Of a stretch of 64,000 nt of DNA, positions 22,889-35,100 are shown piece by piece. The translations under genes were made by a program, and so were the position numbers. Origin of the DNA: Acanthochlamys bracteata (Eukaryota; Streptophyta; Magnoliopsida; Pandanales; Velloziaceae); the NCBI GenBank assembly GCA_019914995.1, contig CM034132.1:684501-748500 (forward strand), written 5' to 3'. The notes below the pieces were generated by a model. That model worked only from the letters and a program-made list of their open reading frames with translations. It had not been told where the DNA came from and searched no databases. The first letter of the stretch is position 1. Every line of letters begins with the position of its first letter.

Positions 22889-24544
22889 ATGGGAACATAC
22901 CCATACTGTGCAGCAAATGCTTGCTACAGTCCGGTTACAACAGCGGAGATCGACGGCGAACTCGCCGGTGCTGGCTACAGAGTTCTTTCATCCGAGCTAC
23001 AACACGTAGCGCAACGTCTAGAACAGCTCGAGACGGTTATGGTTTCTTGTCCAACTACAGCTACCACTGTCGATCCATTCGATGTCGTTCATTCGAACCC
23101 TTCGGACATCGCCGCTTGGGTTGATTCGATGCTTTCTGAGTTCAACAGTTGTTCAGATCAAGCATTAGTTCTACCTCCTCCACCGCCTATGCAAATTAAT
23201 AGTTCTGAGTTTAGTTCCTGGCCGGAATCTACTTATCCACCTCCGCCACCTGTTACAACATTAGCAGCAGCTGCAGCGGCGGCTGCGCAGCGGGTTGAAG
23301 AAGAAGAAGATTCCGGAATCCGGTTGGTTCACCTTCTAATGTCTTGTGCTGATTCTGTTCACCGGGCAGAGACGATTCTCGCCTGCACTTTGCTTGAAGA
23401 GATCAAGCTTCTTCTTTCCCGCGTTAGCAACGTGTCAGGCATCGGTAAAGTCGCCGCATGTTTCGCCGACGCTCTCTGCTGTCGGATCTACAACGTTGTT
23501 TCTTCTGTCGCTGAGATCTCTCCTGCGGAGCACGAGATTCTCTATCACCATTTCTATGAAGCAAGCCCGTACTTAAAGTTTGCTCACTTCACCGCAAACC
23601 AAGCGATTCTCGAAGCATTCGACGGCTACAATTGTGTCCACGTCGTCGATTTCAGTCTCATGCAAGGTCTTCAATGGCCAGCTTTAATCCAAGCTCTTGC
23701 TCTCAGGCCTGGTGGGCCACCGTCTCTTCGGCTCACTGGAATCGGTCCGCCTTCACCTGATGGCCATGACACGCTCCGTGAAGTAGGGCTTCGACTCGCT
23801 GAACTCGCTAGGTCTGTTGGTGTCCGGTTCGCTTTCCGCGGTGTTGCCGCCAACCGTCTCGATGATGTAAAGCCTTGGATGCTTCAGATAACACCCGGTG
23901 AAGCACTGGCTTTCAATTCGGTTCTTCAGCTCCACAAACTCGTTGGTGAACCCGGCCAAGTTAATAACCCCGTCGACTCGGTTTTAACCTGGGTTTCCCG
24001 GTTGAAACCGAGAATCGTCACGGTTGTTGAACAAGAAGCGGCCCACAACAAGCCCGGGTTCATCGACCGATTTACGGAAGCTTTGTTCTACTACTCGACG
24101 GTGTTCGACTCACTCGAAGCGAGCGGAGTCGGATCGCCGAATGGATCCCACGGTCTGGCTGAGCTGTACTTGCAGCGGGAGATCTGCAACGTGGTGTGCT
24201 GCGAAGGAACTGCCAGAGTGGAACGGCACGAGCCGATGGGCTGGTGGCGGGCCAGATTGGGTGGAGCTGGGCTTAAACCTGTTCATCTCGGATCGAACGC
24301 TTTCAAGCAGGCAAGTACGCTGCTGACTTTGTTCTCCGGCGAGGGATACTGCGTCGAAGAAATGGACGGTTGCTTGACTCTAGGCTGGCATAATCGGTCG
24401 CTTATCGCCGCTTCGGCATGGCGGGCAGATGATGATAGGGATGTGGGCCTTTCAGAGACGATCTTAAATGAGTCAAATAATAATTGTGATGGAAATGGTA
24501 ATAGTAGTAGTAGTGAGAATAATGGAAGCACGAGTAGTTATTAA
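22889..24544 (+). CDS. DELLA-type GRAS protein with degenerate DELLA motif
   Basis: This single-exon gene encodes 551 residues from the ATG at 22889. DELLA proteins are nuclear repressors of gibberellin responses, destroyed after GID1 binds their DELLA and VHYNP motifs. The GRAS domain is complete: LHRI (LVHLLMSCADSVHRAE, about 145-160), VHIID block VHVVDFSLMQGLQWPAL near 250, a PFYRE region, and SAW with GCLTLGWHNRSLIAASAW near 490-507. The N-terminal part keeps the family layout but with changes. DGELAGAGYRV at 22-32 stands where DELLAVLGYKV is expected, LEQLE is intact, and VHSNP replaces VHYNP. A proline and alanine-rich linker follows. The C-terminus has an unusual Asn/Ser-rich tail. It is probably a diverged eudicot DELLA paralogue with altered gibberellin sensitivity; that consequence is inference. 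Confidence 0.92.
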   Translation: MGTYPYCAANACYSPVTTAEIDGELAGAGYRVLSSELQHVAQRLEQLETVMVSCPTTATTVDPFDVVHSNPSDIAAWVDSMLSEFNSCSDQALVLPPPPPMQINSSEFSSWPESTYPPPPPVTTLAAAAAAAAQRVEEEEDSGIRLVHLLMSCADSVHRAETILACTLLEEIKLLLSRVSNVSGIGKVAACFADALCCRIYNVVSSVAEISPAEHEILYHHFYEASPYLKFAHFTANQAILEAFDGYNCVHVVDFSLMQGLQWPALIQALALRPGGPPSLRLTGIGPPSPDGHDTLREVGLRLAELARSVGVRFAFRGVAANRLDDVKPWMLQITPGEALAFNSVLQLHKLVGEPGQVNNPVDSVLTWVSRLKPRIVTVVEQEAAHNKPGFIDRFTEALFYYSTVFDSLEASGVGSPNGSHGLAELYLQREICNVVCCEGTARVERHEPMGWWRARLGGAGLKPVHLGSNAFKQASTLLTLFSGEGYCVEEMDGCLTLGWHNRSLIAASAWRADDDRDVGLSETILNESNNNCDGNGNSSSSENNGSTSSY

Positions 24545-26607
24545 TATTATTATTAGATATATTAGAGAGGAACATTATAATTCTGAGATGGAGAACTGAA
24601 AAAAAATGAATGCAGATGTAGAGCTTTATGCTGAAGCATTTTAATTTTTGATGTGTTATTGTTCATTAGTTGATGTTTCCTACAAAGGTAGCAAGAGATG
24701 GGAATGGCTTTGTTCGAGGGAACGGAAGTAGTTATGATGACGATGATGGGAATTTATTGGATTGCTGACAACAGGATGGATATGTATCGCATCAATAAAT
24801 TGGTGACTTCAATAAATTTTCTCTTGGTTTTTGTTGATGGGTGATGAAACACAAGTTTTGTGCGTTTTGTTTTTGCCTTTACACACTTTTACATGGTAAG
24901 GTAAGAAAAGATTTCAGGCATTGCAAGTCTTTGAAGCATAACATTGAGGAAATGTAGCGGAGTACGGAGAGGAAAAAGCAGAGAGAACCAAAAGGGAAAC
25001 CAATGTGTGATGCCAAATGCTTGTGAAGGACGTTTGTTTTCACTTTTTTCACAAAAGCCACACTCTCTTCTTTTTAATATGCCATATAATACTCTACTAA
25101 ATCAATCAAACCACGATCGATGTATTGGTTACCAGATCGATCGGAAACCGTCCGGACTAGAAAGCTAACCGGTGGTGGATGGTGAATGCCACGCCTACAC
25201 TTACTATTCTGGGATTTGGTAAAAGGGCCATTAGGGTTCACATGAGTTGAGATGAGATCGTTCATCATTAAAATTCAATCAAAAGAGTAACTGAGATTAG
25301 ATGGACCACGTTGGTTAGGATTGGATTCTAGATTCAAATATCTTTCTCTGTTCTGGACCACAAAATGGGCCCAAGCTGTTTGGTTTTCACTTTTCAAGAT
25401 CAGGCAGCATAGCAACCAGAGAGATCAAATCAAATGGTACCAAACTGATCTAAGCCAATTAAGCACGTCTACAGTTCCTATTTTACTTTTGGCTCCCCTT
25501 TCTCTATCCTACACAAATGAAGCTACTGGAATATTTGACGCCGTCGTGCTACATCACAAATCTGTACAGCAGCCAGCTAACCTAACCTACTGCAGCTTCC
25601 CAGTTTCTTCTAGGAGATCAATAGAAATTGGAAAAATAGTAACTATGGCGTAGAATATCCACCACATTTACTCACTTCAAGTGGAAACGAACAAAGATGT
25701 ACTGCAATATGATATGAGTTCAAGTCGATGAAACGTGCTTATAGAATTTTATTCTAGAAGATGTTTGTATAAAATAAGCTAAGGAGCTGCAGTGAGTATT
25801 GTAACTGGTAGGTAGCAGAGTAAAAACCTGTATCGACAAATAAATGCTGTTTCCGTCTTCAACTAGCTTTGTAAAGAATGTACTCCGTTTGTTTGAGTAG
25901 TTCTACGAGATGCTCTCTGTATTGTCCAGGTTCGATACTGTTGTACAATTTGTTCATCAGCATTGCTCTCGCAAACTTCATGCTGTTGAAGGAAAAGGCT
26001 GCATTTTAAAGTTAACATGGTAACTTCTATGATGGAAACATACACAGCTCAAAATTCTTCAGAGTAGAAAGTTCACCTCTAACTTTTATAGAATCTGTGT
26101 AGTTGTAAAAAGGTGCTCGGAAGAATCTTAGTTGCAGTCACCATGTCAGTCTGACCGTTCATGCCTGCCAGCTAGCCGCTTGTCCTTACAGAGTTCAAAA
26201 GGCCGTATGTCTTAGGACCTAATTCCCACCTAAATAGAGGTAATGTAAGGATGTTTTCTTTACAGTGAAGTGTATGGAATTTCACTATTAAAAGAAAATA
26301 CAAGATAGGTTAAAAGAATAGATCCATCGAGTTGTAGCAGCTTCCATCTAGGCAGCACTAACAGCCCAAAAAAAACCCTAAAACGAAAAAAGAAAGAAAG
26401 AAAAGGAACCGTAATCACAATATCTGAGTTAGCTAAAAGGGACCTGTTTGCAGCAGCGTATTGCTTGATCAGTGGAACACATGAATATCATATTTTCTGA
26501 GACTGTAAATTTGAGTATCGTCAAGGCTAATCATTGCATATCCAGGAACAAGAACAGCACTATCACGATATACCAGCAAGAAACCTTTAGAAGCTAGACT
26601 AGATAAC
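24545..26607. other. GRAS 3' region and spacer
   Basis: This 2.1-kb stretch runs between convergent genes. The first 300 bp are the likely GRAS 3' untranslated region. The rest is unremarkable except for the two-exon minus-strand candidate at 25859-26162, listed separately. Confidence 0.45.
25859..26162 (-). CDS. Unidentified candidate two-exon small gene
   Basis: On the minus strand an ATG at 26162 opens a frame beginning MNGQTDMVTATKILPS. It reaches a GT donor after 26084. A frame-keeping AG acceptor before 25998 leads to a second exon (25859-25998) containing MKFARAMLMNKLYNSIEP and LVELLKQTEYILYKAS, then a stop. The joined product is 72 residues, helical-looking and charged, not low-complexity. 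I do not recognise the family. It could also be the 3' end of a larger gene or a chance pairing of frames. It lies 446 bp downstream of the start of the spacer side of the PPR gene at 26608 and is on the same strand. Confidence 0.3.
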
Positions 26608-28758
26608 TTAAAGAGTAGCTGCACATTCAATTGCCTGTCTGGGTTGCTTCAAATGAAGCCCTAGGTCATTGAGAACTGAAAGAGCATGACTATTACGTTG
26701 TATTGAGCTGTCTCCAGCTACAAACTTGAGAATAACACCATCCACATCAATAAAACTGCATCCAGGTGATTTCTCAATCCCTTTACTTTCCATAAGGCAT
26801 CTCAATCTTCTTACATCATCCCATCTCCCTCCTTCAGCATACAAATTGGAAACAAGAACAAGTGCTCCCTCATCATCTAATCCCATGTCAATAATACATT
26901 CAATAACATCCTTGGCAACCTCTAACTTTTGATGGATGCGGCAAGCAGAAATAAGCGATCCCAAAATCACTGAGTTAGGTCTAGCACACATGTTCTTGAT
27001 AAAATCTATGGCATCAACTATCAGCCCAGCTCTGCCTAGAAGATCTATCATGCATCCATAATGTCCTACTGTTGGAACAACACCGTATTTGGCCATTGAA
27101 TTGAAGTAATAATACCCTTCATATACCAAACCCGTATGAGCACATGCACTAAGGACAGCCATAAAAGTCACACAATCAGGTTTTGCTTCACCGAACTTCT
27201 CCATTAAGTTGAACAGATTGACAGCTTCCCTTGAACAGCCATGGGCTGCGAGGCCTCCAATCATAGCATTCCATGAGGAGATATCTTTCTGGGGTAATTC
27301 ATGGAACAATTTGGATGCTATTTCAATGCAACCACACTTGGCATACATATTCACCAGAGAATTCCACAGAGGTACATCTTTTTCTACTCCACTTTCTTCC
27401 ATATAGGAATGGATCCTTTTGCCATGGTCTAGAGCTCCAAGCTCAGCACATGCTGATAACAAACTAGCCAACGTCACGTCATTAGCTTCCACATTTGAGA
27501 AAAGCATCTCATTAAATAGGTTCAAAGCTTCCTCCAAATGAAATGCTTGTGCATAGCCAGAAATGATAGCCGTCCACGAGAAAACATCTCTTTTAGGCAT
27601 ATCATGAAACACGGCCTCAGCAACTTGCAGATCTCCGCACTTGGCATACATGTTTATCAGGGCGTTATTTAGGATTAAATCAAAGTCAAATTTGTGGGCA
27701 TTGATATAATCATGGAGAAGCTTCCCTTGCTGGAGATCGCTCAATCGAGCACATGCAGATAAAGCACTTACAATTGTGACTTCATCTGGCACTGCATCAG
27801 AGCAAGCCATTTCTTTGAACATTTTCAAGGCCTCTGCATGGAGTCCATTTATCACAAGCCCACCAATCAAAGCGTTCCAAGTTATCCTGTCCCTCACCAA
27901 CATCTTTTGAAACACCTTAACAGCATCTGGCATGCTTCCACACTTTGCGTACATGGATATCAAAGAATTTGCAACAGCTAAATCATGCTCCAGCTCGCTT
28001 CCAAGAATATGTGAGTGAATCCATTTACCTCTATCTAAATTTTGAAACTGGCAGCATATTGACAGCAAGCTCGTAATGGTCACATTATTAGGCTGACCTC
28101 CAGCTGCTTCCATCTGCTGAAGTAAAGCAATAGCTTCATCCCAACAGTTTACTTTTGCATACCCAGTCACCATCAGTGTCCATGAAACAACATCCTTTTC
28201 TTGTAAGCTGTCGAAAATCTTTCTGGCAATTGCAATCTCACCACAGCTGGAATATATATTCAAAAACCCAGACATGACGAACATATCCATTTCAAATGCA
28301 CGTTTTATTACTGAACCATGAACGGCTTCACCTAACCATAACCAATTAATCTGCGAACATGCTCTCGTCAAAACCGAATAGGTGTAACTATCAGGAGACA
28401 AACCTCTAAGGATCATCAACCTATACATTATCAAAGCATCTGTGGAAGCACTGAAATGTGTGTACCCCCTAATAATGCAGTTCCACATGAAGAGGTTTGG
28501 TTGGGAAATTTGATCAAACATTTTGCGGGCGTAAACCATATCATCTGAATTACTTGATCCCGAAAGAAAAGCAATGATTCGACTTACCAAAAAGTCATCT
28601 TCTATGAATCCGGATCGAATCATTTGGGAATGGGTTTGCATAAGTTCCTTTTTTCTGGAGCAGTTCTTGATGCAAAACAAAATCTTTTGTTGCAAGATGC
28701 TCCATCTTTTGCTGGTTGGAACAATTGGTGATTTCGGTTGAAAATATAAATAACGCAT
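26608..28758 (-). CDS. PLS-class PPR protein, E subclass
   Basis: This intronless gene encodes 716 residues from the first ATG of the open frame at 28758. PPR proteins of this class bind organelle transcripts. P, L and S motifs repeat from about residue 60 (for example ANSLISMYAKCGSMPDAV and NALINMYAKCGDLQVAEA). They end in E motifs with the box IEKSPGCSFIDVDG and the sequence KFVAGDSS. The protein stops about 30 residues later with no DYW deaminase domain, so it would need a partner supplying deaminase activity if it edits RNA, as is known for E-class factors. The N-terminus is basic and aromatic, in keeping with an organelle presequence. The target cannot be predicted here. Confidence 0.92.
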   Translation of the reverse strand: MRYLYFQPKSPIVPTSKRWSILQQKILFCIKNCSRKKELMQTHSQMIRSGFIEDDFLVSRIIAFLSGSSNSDDMVYARKMFDQISQPNLFMWNCIIRGYTHFSASTDALIMYRLMILRGLSPDSYTYSVLTRACSQINWLWLGEAVHGSVIKRAFEMDMFVMSGFLNIYSSCGEIAIARKIFDSLQEKDVVSWTLMVTGYAKVNCWDEAIALLQQMEAAGGQPNNVTITSLLSICCQFQNLDRGKWIHSHILGSELEHDLAVANSLISMYAKCGSMPDAVKVFQKMLVRDRITWNALIGGLVINGLHAEALKMFKEMACSDAVPDEVTIVSALSACARLSDLQQGKLLHDYINAHKFDFDLILNNALINMYAKCGDLQVAEAVFHDMPKRDVFSWTAIISGYAQAFHLEEALNLFNEMLFSNVEANDVTLASLLSACAELGALDHGKRIHSYMEESGVEKDVPLWNSLVNMYAKCGCIEIASKLFHELPQKDISSWNAMIGGLAAHGCSREAVNLFNLMEKFGEAKPDCVTFMAVLSACAHTGLVYEGYYYFNSMAKYGVVPTVGHYGCMIDLLGRAGLIVDAIDFIKNMCARPNSVILGSLISACRIHQKLEVAKDVIECIIDMGLDDEGALVLVSNLYAEGGRWDDVRRLRCLMESKGIEKSPGCSFIDVDGVILKFVAGDSSIQRNSHALSVLNDLGLHLKQPRQAIECAATL

Positions 28759-29329
28759 GTAATATCTCTCAAAGAAGTTTTTTTCATATAACAAACAATA
28801 CAAAATTTTAGACTTTTGAAGAAAATTTGCTTTTTGTTTTTTGGGTCTGAGCTTGAGAGCTTCTCTTTTTAGTTTTTACAACAAATCAAACAGGCGGGAA
28901 AAAACATCCTTTAAAAATTATTTTTTTAAAAATAGGTCCACAAATTTGCATTAAGCATATGTTAGTCCACAACAATGAACAACATAGTTACTTCGAGGAA
29001 ATTCACGGAATCAACAAGCAATGCAGTTGAACATCTGCAACACAAATTTGTAGAAATCACATTGTCTAATCAGCAGAAGGCTGATTGCAACATTATGAAA
29101 TGATTTTGGAGAACCACTTGGATACACAACAAATATCCGAAACTTGAATCACAGTAAGGACATTGCATGGAACCTTGGTACAGTGAGAAGCTGATAATCC
29201 AAATAAGCAGAGACATCAGAAACAAGTTATGCTTACTGAAACAGGAATAAAAAACGGTAGTCTATTTGGCATGATAGTATAGTCGATAACTGACATCAAA
29301 CTTCGAGCAGTCATATGCTACACAGATGG
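28759..29329. other. Spacer between PPR and PTD genes
   Basis: These 570 bp contain the PPR gene's promoter/leader side and the PTD 3' untranslated region on the minus strand. No further gene is seen. Confidence 0.5.
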
Positions 29330-31169
29330 TTATATGAGTTTTGGACTGAGATAATAATCAGGATCCCTGAAAAATCTAACAATTGTTTCAGCTTTCTCAA
29401 CAGATAGGTCAGTGTTCTCCAAAAGCATCGACTTGGAAGCTTTCGAGATTGCCTCAATAGAGCCGATTGCCTGAACAAGCTGCACAAGTTTAAGCAAAAA
29501 TTATGAGCAGAAACTTGACGAATGCAAATTTAATATCCAACAGCAGCAGAGCTTCTACCCAAAGAAAGAAAGCAACAAAATCATATAATTGAACAGACTT
29601 GGAAGTAGGTGATCGCCCCATGTAATGCAACATTTACTGTATCAAGCACACACAAGTAAACAACATCCAAGCTAATTTCTACTTCTGATAAATGAACCCA
29701 TATTAAGCAGACAGCCAAGAAGCATACACGCATCTGTGTAAAGAAAATCTTTCAATAAAGAAATTCATAACAATACCGCATGAGCATCATGCTCATCAAT
29801 GCCGGGTATAGATGTAATCACTCTGAGGAAGGCATCCATCCCTTGTACTGCTCTTGCTCGCTTATAAATGCAAATGCTTATAGTTAGCATGATAACTTTT
29901 AAAGTTTATATACTTAAGTAAAATGTTCAGTGAAGTACCTCCTCCTTCATCTTGTTTACAGCATCATGTCTTTTGCATACTGCAAAACAAAAGCAACAAA
30001 CCAGTTCAAATACTATTTGCTACAACAATCTTCCTGTGCAACTATTTACCTCCTCTAGCATGAGCTATCTGTACCATCTTCTCAAATCCCATCTCTGGAT
30101 CACGAACTGGCACGAAAGTAGGAGAACCAACCTCCATACCATACCTTACAATAACAAGAGAAATGGGAATGAGAGAGTAGCGATGCATAAAGAATAGGAT
30201 GACAGACAACTTTCATTCCTGATTTAAACGATTGCAAATCGAAAGCCCACTTGAAATACACGCTATTAAAACAATCATTCTGCTCCTTCGTAGGAAGCGA
30301 TACAACAACATAAAGATGCCGAAACTGCTTCCTGAGCTTCTCAACCCTGCATACTCAAACAAATATCAGATAATGCAAGTAAGAAAAAACATTCCAAAAA
30401 TTTCTATAGAAACTTGACAACCTGCTGAATACAGCATTTGCATTCTCAGATACCCAGTTTGTCACAAAGATAAAAGCAACCGATAACCCGCCATTGTTGA
30501 AAATAAAGTCCTGCCAAGACTTTTTCAGGTTTTAACGGTGAATTTGAAAGGCCATGAGACTATCCAAAATGCCTATAATAAGGAGACACTTACAGGGGCT
30601 ACAGGCAGGAAGTTAAGGCGATATGAATTCGCGGTGAGGAAAGATGCAATGAAATCAATGAAGGACGGGTGTTGCTCATCTCTCCATGACATGTTCATCA
30701 TGCATACTCCACTACCTACGCAAAGAAAACAACTCGATGAAACACAGAACCCTTATCTAAACATGATAATTCATCTGGCTTAGATTGCACGGTTCTATAA
30801 TTAAACGAGTTCATATAACTGTTCCACAATTATAACAGTGTTCGAAATTTTTCTACCAAAATATATCACAAAACAAATTCGCATAAGGAAACACAAAACA
30901 GATCTCCACGCTTAGATTGAACGCTCTGCCTTCCCTACTAATCAAACAATAAAATTGAATTCCCAACAACAGTAACAAACAATTAGTCGTCTGGCATTTA
31001 ATCAAAGAACAGAAATGTTTTATCTGAGGAAAGGAAAAAAAAAACGCATTCTTGGAAAAACAACACACGCTCGCTAAAAGTTGAACAAATGATTCAATTA
31101 TTGGAAACCAATCAAGTCAAGATGAGAGAAAAAGCACAAACTTTGTTGCGTAGAAAACCCCGAGTTCAT
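29330..31169 (-). CDS. PTD: PARTING DANCERS (PTD) meiotic crossover protein
   Basis: Eight exons (31169-31142, 30715-30594, 30510-30422, 30346-30251, 30144-30050, 29979-29939, 29860-29777, 29479-29330) join in frame to encode 234 residues. PTD pairs with SHOC1/ZIP2 in an XPF-ERCC1-like, nuclease-dead complex that promotes interfering (class I) crossovers in meiosis; SPO16 is the animal and yeast counterpart. Recognisable stretches are [51 protein letters not shown] and the C-terminal tandem helix-hairpin-helix region ([20 protein letters not shown]). The protein ends [13 protein letters not shown]. All match my memory of Arabidopsis PTD. The tiny first exon is the least certain; the ATG pair at 30701/30698 in exon 2 is a possible alternative start. 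Confidence 0.92.
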
Positions 31170-32179
31170 TGCTGCTGCTGCTGGACGCGTTCAGTGAAGA
31201 TCAATGGCGGCAAAATCTTTTCCCCTTCTTTTTATCAAAGACCACGACCAGATTTTGCATTTTTTTCTCACGTTCAGTGAAGGCTTTCTTATAATTAATT
31301 ATTATTTTTTAATTATTTTTTAGATAATAAATAATTTTAAAAAAAACTGTTTTTATTCTTAGTGATTAGATTATCAGAAATGCTGTATTATCATGTATGA
31401 TTTGTATTTAATATTTTTCCAAATTTTTGTAAATATTTTACTTAAAATATATTTTATTTATATAAAACATAAAAAAATATTTCGTTCTATTATTATTTAT
31501 ATAAGAAATATTTAAAAATTTTATTTTAATATAACTAGTAGAATGTTAATAATCACTCATATGAGGAGCGGCCGCTGTAGAAGTAAAAAACATTAGAAAG
31601 AAAAAATATGAAAGAGATTATTTTAGGTATTAAAAAAACAAAAAACTAACTCATTCGACTATTTTCATTCTCAACTCACATATCATTAACAAAATTAAAT
31701 ATCAAAATATTTTCTAACTTTCTGAAAACGAAAAATCAAATAATGAATATAAAAGCACTTGAAATGAAAAACCAAGCGACCTCTAAAAGCTTCAAACTGA
31801 ATCACTAACTGCAGCAAACTGTTGTTTGATTTCTCTTCAACAAAATTTTGAAGTGCATGAAAATGTTAAATTTAGAAGCATTAGTAAATATTTTTTGAGT
31901 CGTGGAGCACCGTTAGAAAACATATTGCCTTGTTACAACTGCACCGACATTGCTACAGACTCTGAGCTTATCAACAAGGAACAAAAGCTACCAATACATC
32001 AGAGAAAAAATAATCAACAGCTAAATTTTAGGTGCTTTCTAACTCAATAAGCTCTATATCGGTCTTAACTACTGGATCTTTCTTCTTTTTTCCCTTTCTT
32101 CGTCAAAAACCTGTGCTACCTACCTACACTATGAACAAAGGACGCCTGATGTACAAAGGGTTTCGAGGGTTTCTTAGTA
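31170..32179. other. PTD promoter and AGO 3' region
   Basis: This 1-kb stretch separates two minus-strand genes. It is A/T-rich in its middle (31290-31540) with no clear protein or RNA gene. The AGO 3' untranslated region would occupy the part just below 32179. Confidence 0.45.
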
Positions 32180-35100
32180 TTAACAGTAGAACATGACCTT
32201 CTTTACTTTCTCTTTCAATGCTGGCAAAGGTTTTACAGAGGACCCGTTTGCTGTTTGACCACTGTTCTGGGAATTCGAGTTTCCGGACATTTCTGGTTCC
32301 ATGTAGAATCGAGCTCGAAATGCAGCTAGATGGGCGTAATAGGCAGGAGGTACTGCTCATGTAGTCAGACAAATTGAAATCAGGATCTCGTAAAAAAGTT
32401 CAAAGTAATAATCATTAAAAGAGAAAAACCAAGCCTGCCATACCACATCTGAGCAAAAGGACTTACCCACAGAGACAGATCTTGTGCATCGAGCATACCT
32501 GCAAACAGGACGGTCACAGTGAGAACGACAATGTTTGCAAGACATTACAATGAGGGAATTTGGTTATGGAGACATTTACGTATAACATAGGTTGTTTGTC
32601 AATGTTTGCATCTCATCTGCAGTGAAATTGTTCTCATCCCACAAGACATGGTAATGGGCTGGCCGACTTGTTCCCTGCCATTTAAAAAGTTTGAAGTTCA
32701 GGCTACACCAAATCCTTACACATCAAAGCAAGAAACTTGATCACATATGGAAAATGCTAGTCATTTAAAGGCGGTCCATGTTACTTCACATAGATAATTG
32801 ACACATCAGCAGTTAATTTAAAAAGCACTAATGCCACACCTGAATTCCAGCATGACTGCAGAGGTAGAAGTCGAACTCCGAAGGATGACAAATCTTGGAA
32901 TCAACCACAGTACCTGCAATGGTAACTTTTTAATAATCTTAGAGAGAGAGCTATTGCATGCTCGATTTATTTGCATTTGCCAGCAGACAAGAACTGATAT
33001 TCCTACTTGGACCACTGGTGCTTACCAGGTAAGATATTCCCACTTTTGTCAGTGCTACTTCTGTCCCTATGGTTGTTTGCAAAGAGCCTTGTATGATGCC
33101 GTTTTTGGACAACTATAAATGTCACGCGAGGTTGGTAATTTGGTTCCAGTGATGCACATGCCTGTTGAGACTTGGCAAATGAGTACTTATTTCAGGAGAC
33201 TTACTGAAACGGTGTGAACATTGGGGACGGACAAAATTACTAACCTTGCGAATAGCATCTAATTCATACAGAAGAACCTGATAAAACTGCCCTTCACTGA
33301 CCCCATCCCTGAAAAGGTTTGAGAAGGTAAATATAAAACCACCCATCTCTACTGCAATAGTTCTTGGGTAATAAACTGTAGAAACACTTCAAGAAACTTT
33401 AAAGCTTACCTGTAAAAGATTATTCTCATTGGCTTTTGTCCTGTTGCCTTCCTGAAGGAGATCATAAGTTCACTACAAAAATTCAAAAAATTTGGTGAAG
33501 AAGTTTGGTCAACCAAAGGAACTCAATAAAGAATGCCACAATTCGCATACCAAAATATAGGTAGAGAAAGTAGGATAAACTGACTACAACTGGCAACCCG
33601 ACACATGTAATGTAACACCTGACTGGACCTAGAACTCCAGCTTCGGTACTAATTATATTGATATTGACGGATGTACCAAATTCCAAAATAGACCTACCTG
33701 ATCATGCCTCCAGCAACTGTACCCCGTTGTGGATCATGCCACGTCTTGTACAAATCTTGTATGAGTTCCTGCCGGTGAGCCTGCGCACACACTAGACCAG
33801 CATATTTTGTAACCTCAGGCCAGTCTTGAGAAGCCACAACCTGCAAAAATGAATCTTCAGTTGATTGAATTAGGTCTTCACATCGGACTTAATTGCTGCA
33901 CTATTTAAAAATTACCGCAGCAATCGAAGGACTGGAATCCTCTCCGGTCTCAGGGTGTGTCACATCAGCTCCAAATATAATGGTCGGTGTGTCACTAATC
34001 AGAGGGATTCTCCGGTTGAAGGCATCCAACAATACGGTATTCCTTCCTCCCAACTGTTAAATATATAACAAGTTAGAAAGAACTTCTATGAAAAGTTTTG
34101 TATGAAATAATGGGTCTTGTTCGCAGCTTATTAATCTGAAAGGAACACATTACCTTGACATTGATTTTTAATGAAACATTTGCAAGGTACTGTTTGCTAA
34201 CCCTAAATACATGCTTTGTTAGACAGCACTGAGATATTATTCCCAAGTCCGTTTCACATATTCGCTTCAGATCACCTGATAATAGGGCATACACTTAATA
34301 TACTCTTCAAAATTGTTATATAAGAAAATTTTGTCTTGGAAAGAAACATGACAGAACAATCTGGAGGAACATACCGTACAAAGAACCATTGTTGTCAGGG
34401 AGGATGGCTATAAGAAGTTCTAGCTCTTTTCCTTTTAGTTTGTTCAGAGTTGCATTATATACATGCTTAAGGGCCCTCTCTACATGTTCTGGCCTGGCAG
34501 AATAAACAGGTAGCACTGGCTCAAGATTAAACTCCTGCATATACAAAACAAGGGAATTTGTTACTTTCGTTTATCAACATAAGGAATCACATTGTTCATA
34601 CCCCAAGGCCCATACTAAAATGAACATGACCTAGGCGTGAAAGTTGATCGATCAAGAACATACCATTCCAGATATTTGGCACATTTGTGCTAGCTCCAGA
34701 CAAAACCCACGGGCAGTGCTTTCTTGAACGCTTCGTGAGAAGTTGATACAAGCCCAGTAATTTACTTTGCATCCATTAATCACTTTCTACAGTATGGAAA
34801 GCATGCTTAGAGTAATCATAAAGGGAGAGGAGCTTGGCCCTAACAATACACGAATGATGTACCTTGTTCATCATATTCCACTGGCCAACATGCGGCAAAC
34901 ACTCCTTTTCTTTTCCGGTTTCGTGATATTTAAGCTTCAGAAGCAACAATTAAATTATGCATGTTAGCATGAGACACTTAATTCATATGGTAAAAGCTAG
35001 TAATAGGATAGGCCAACTGATTAAGCTAAATAGCATATTACCCATGGTGCAGGAAGAACTCGGGCTTCAACTGAAGTAAGTTTATTGCTGATGTTTATCC

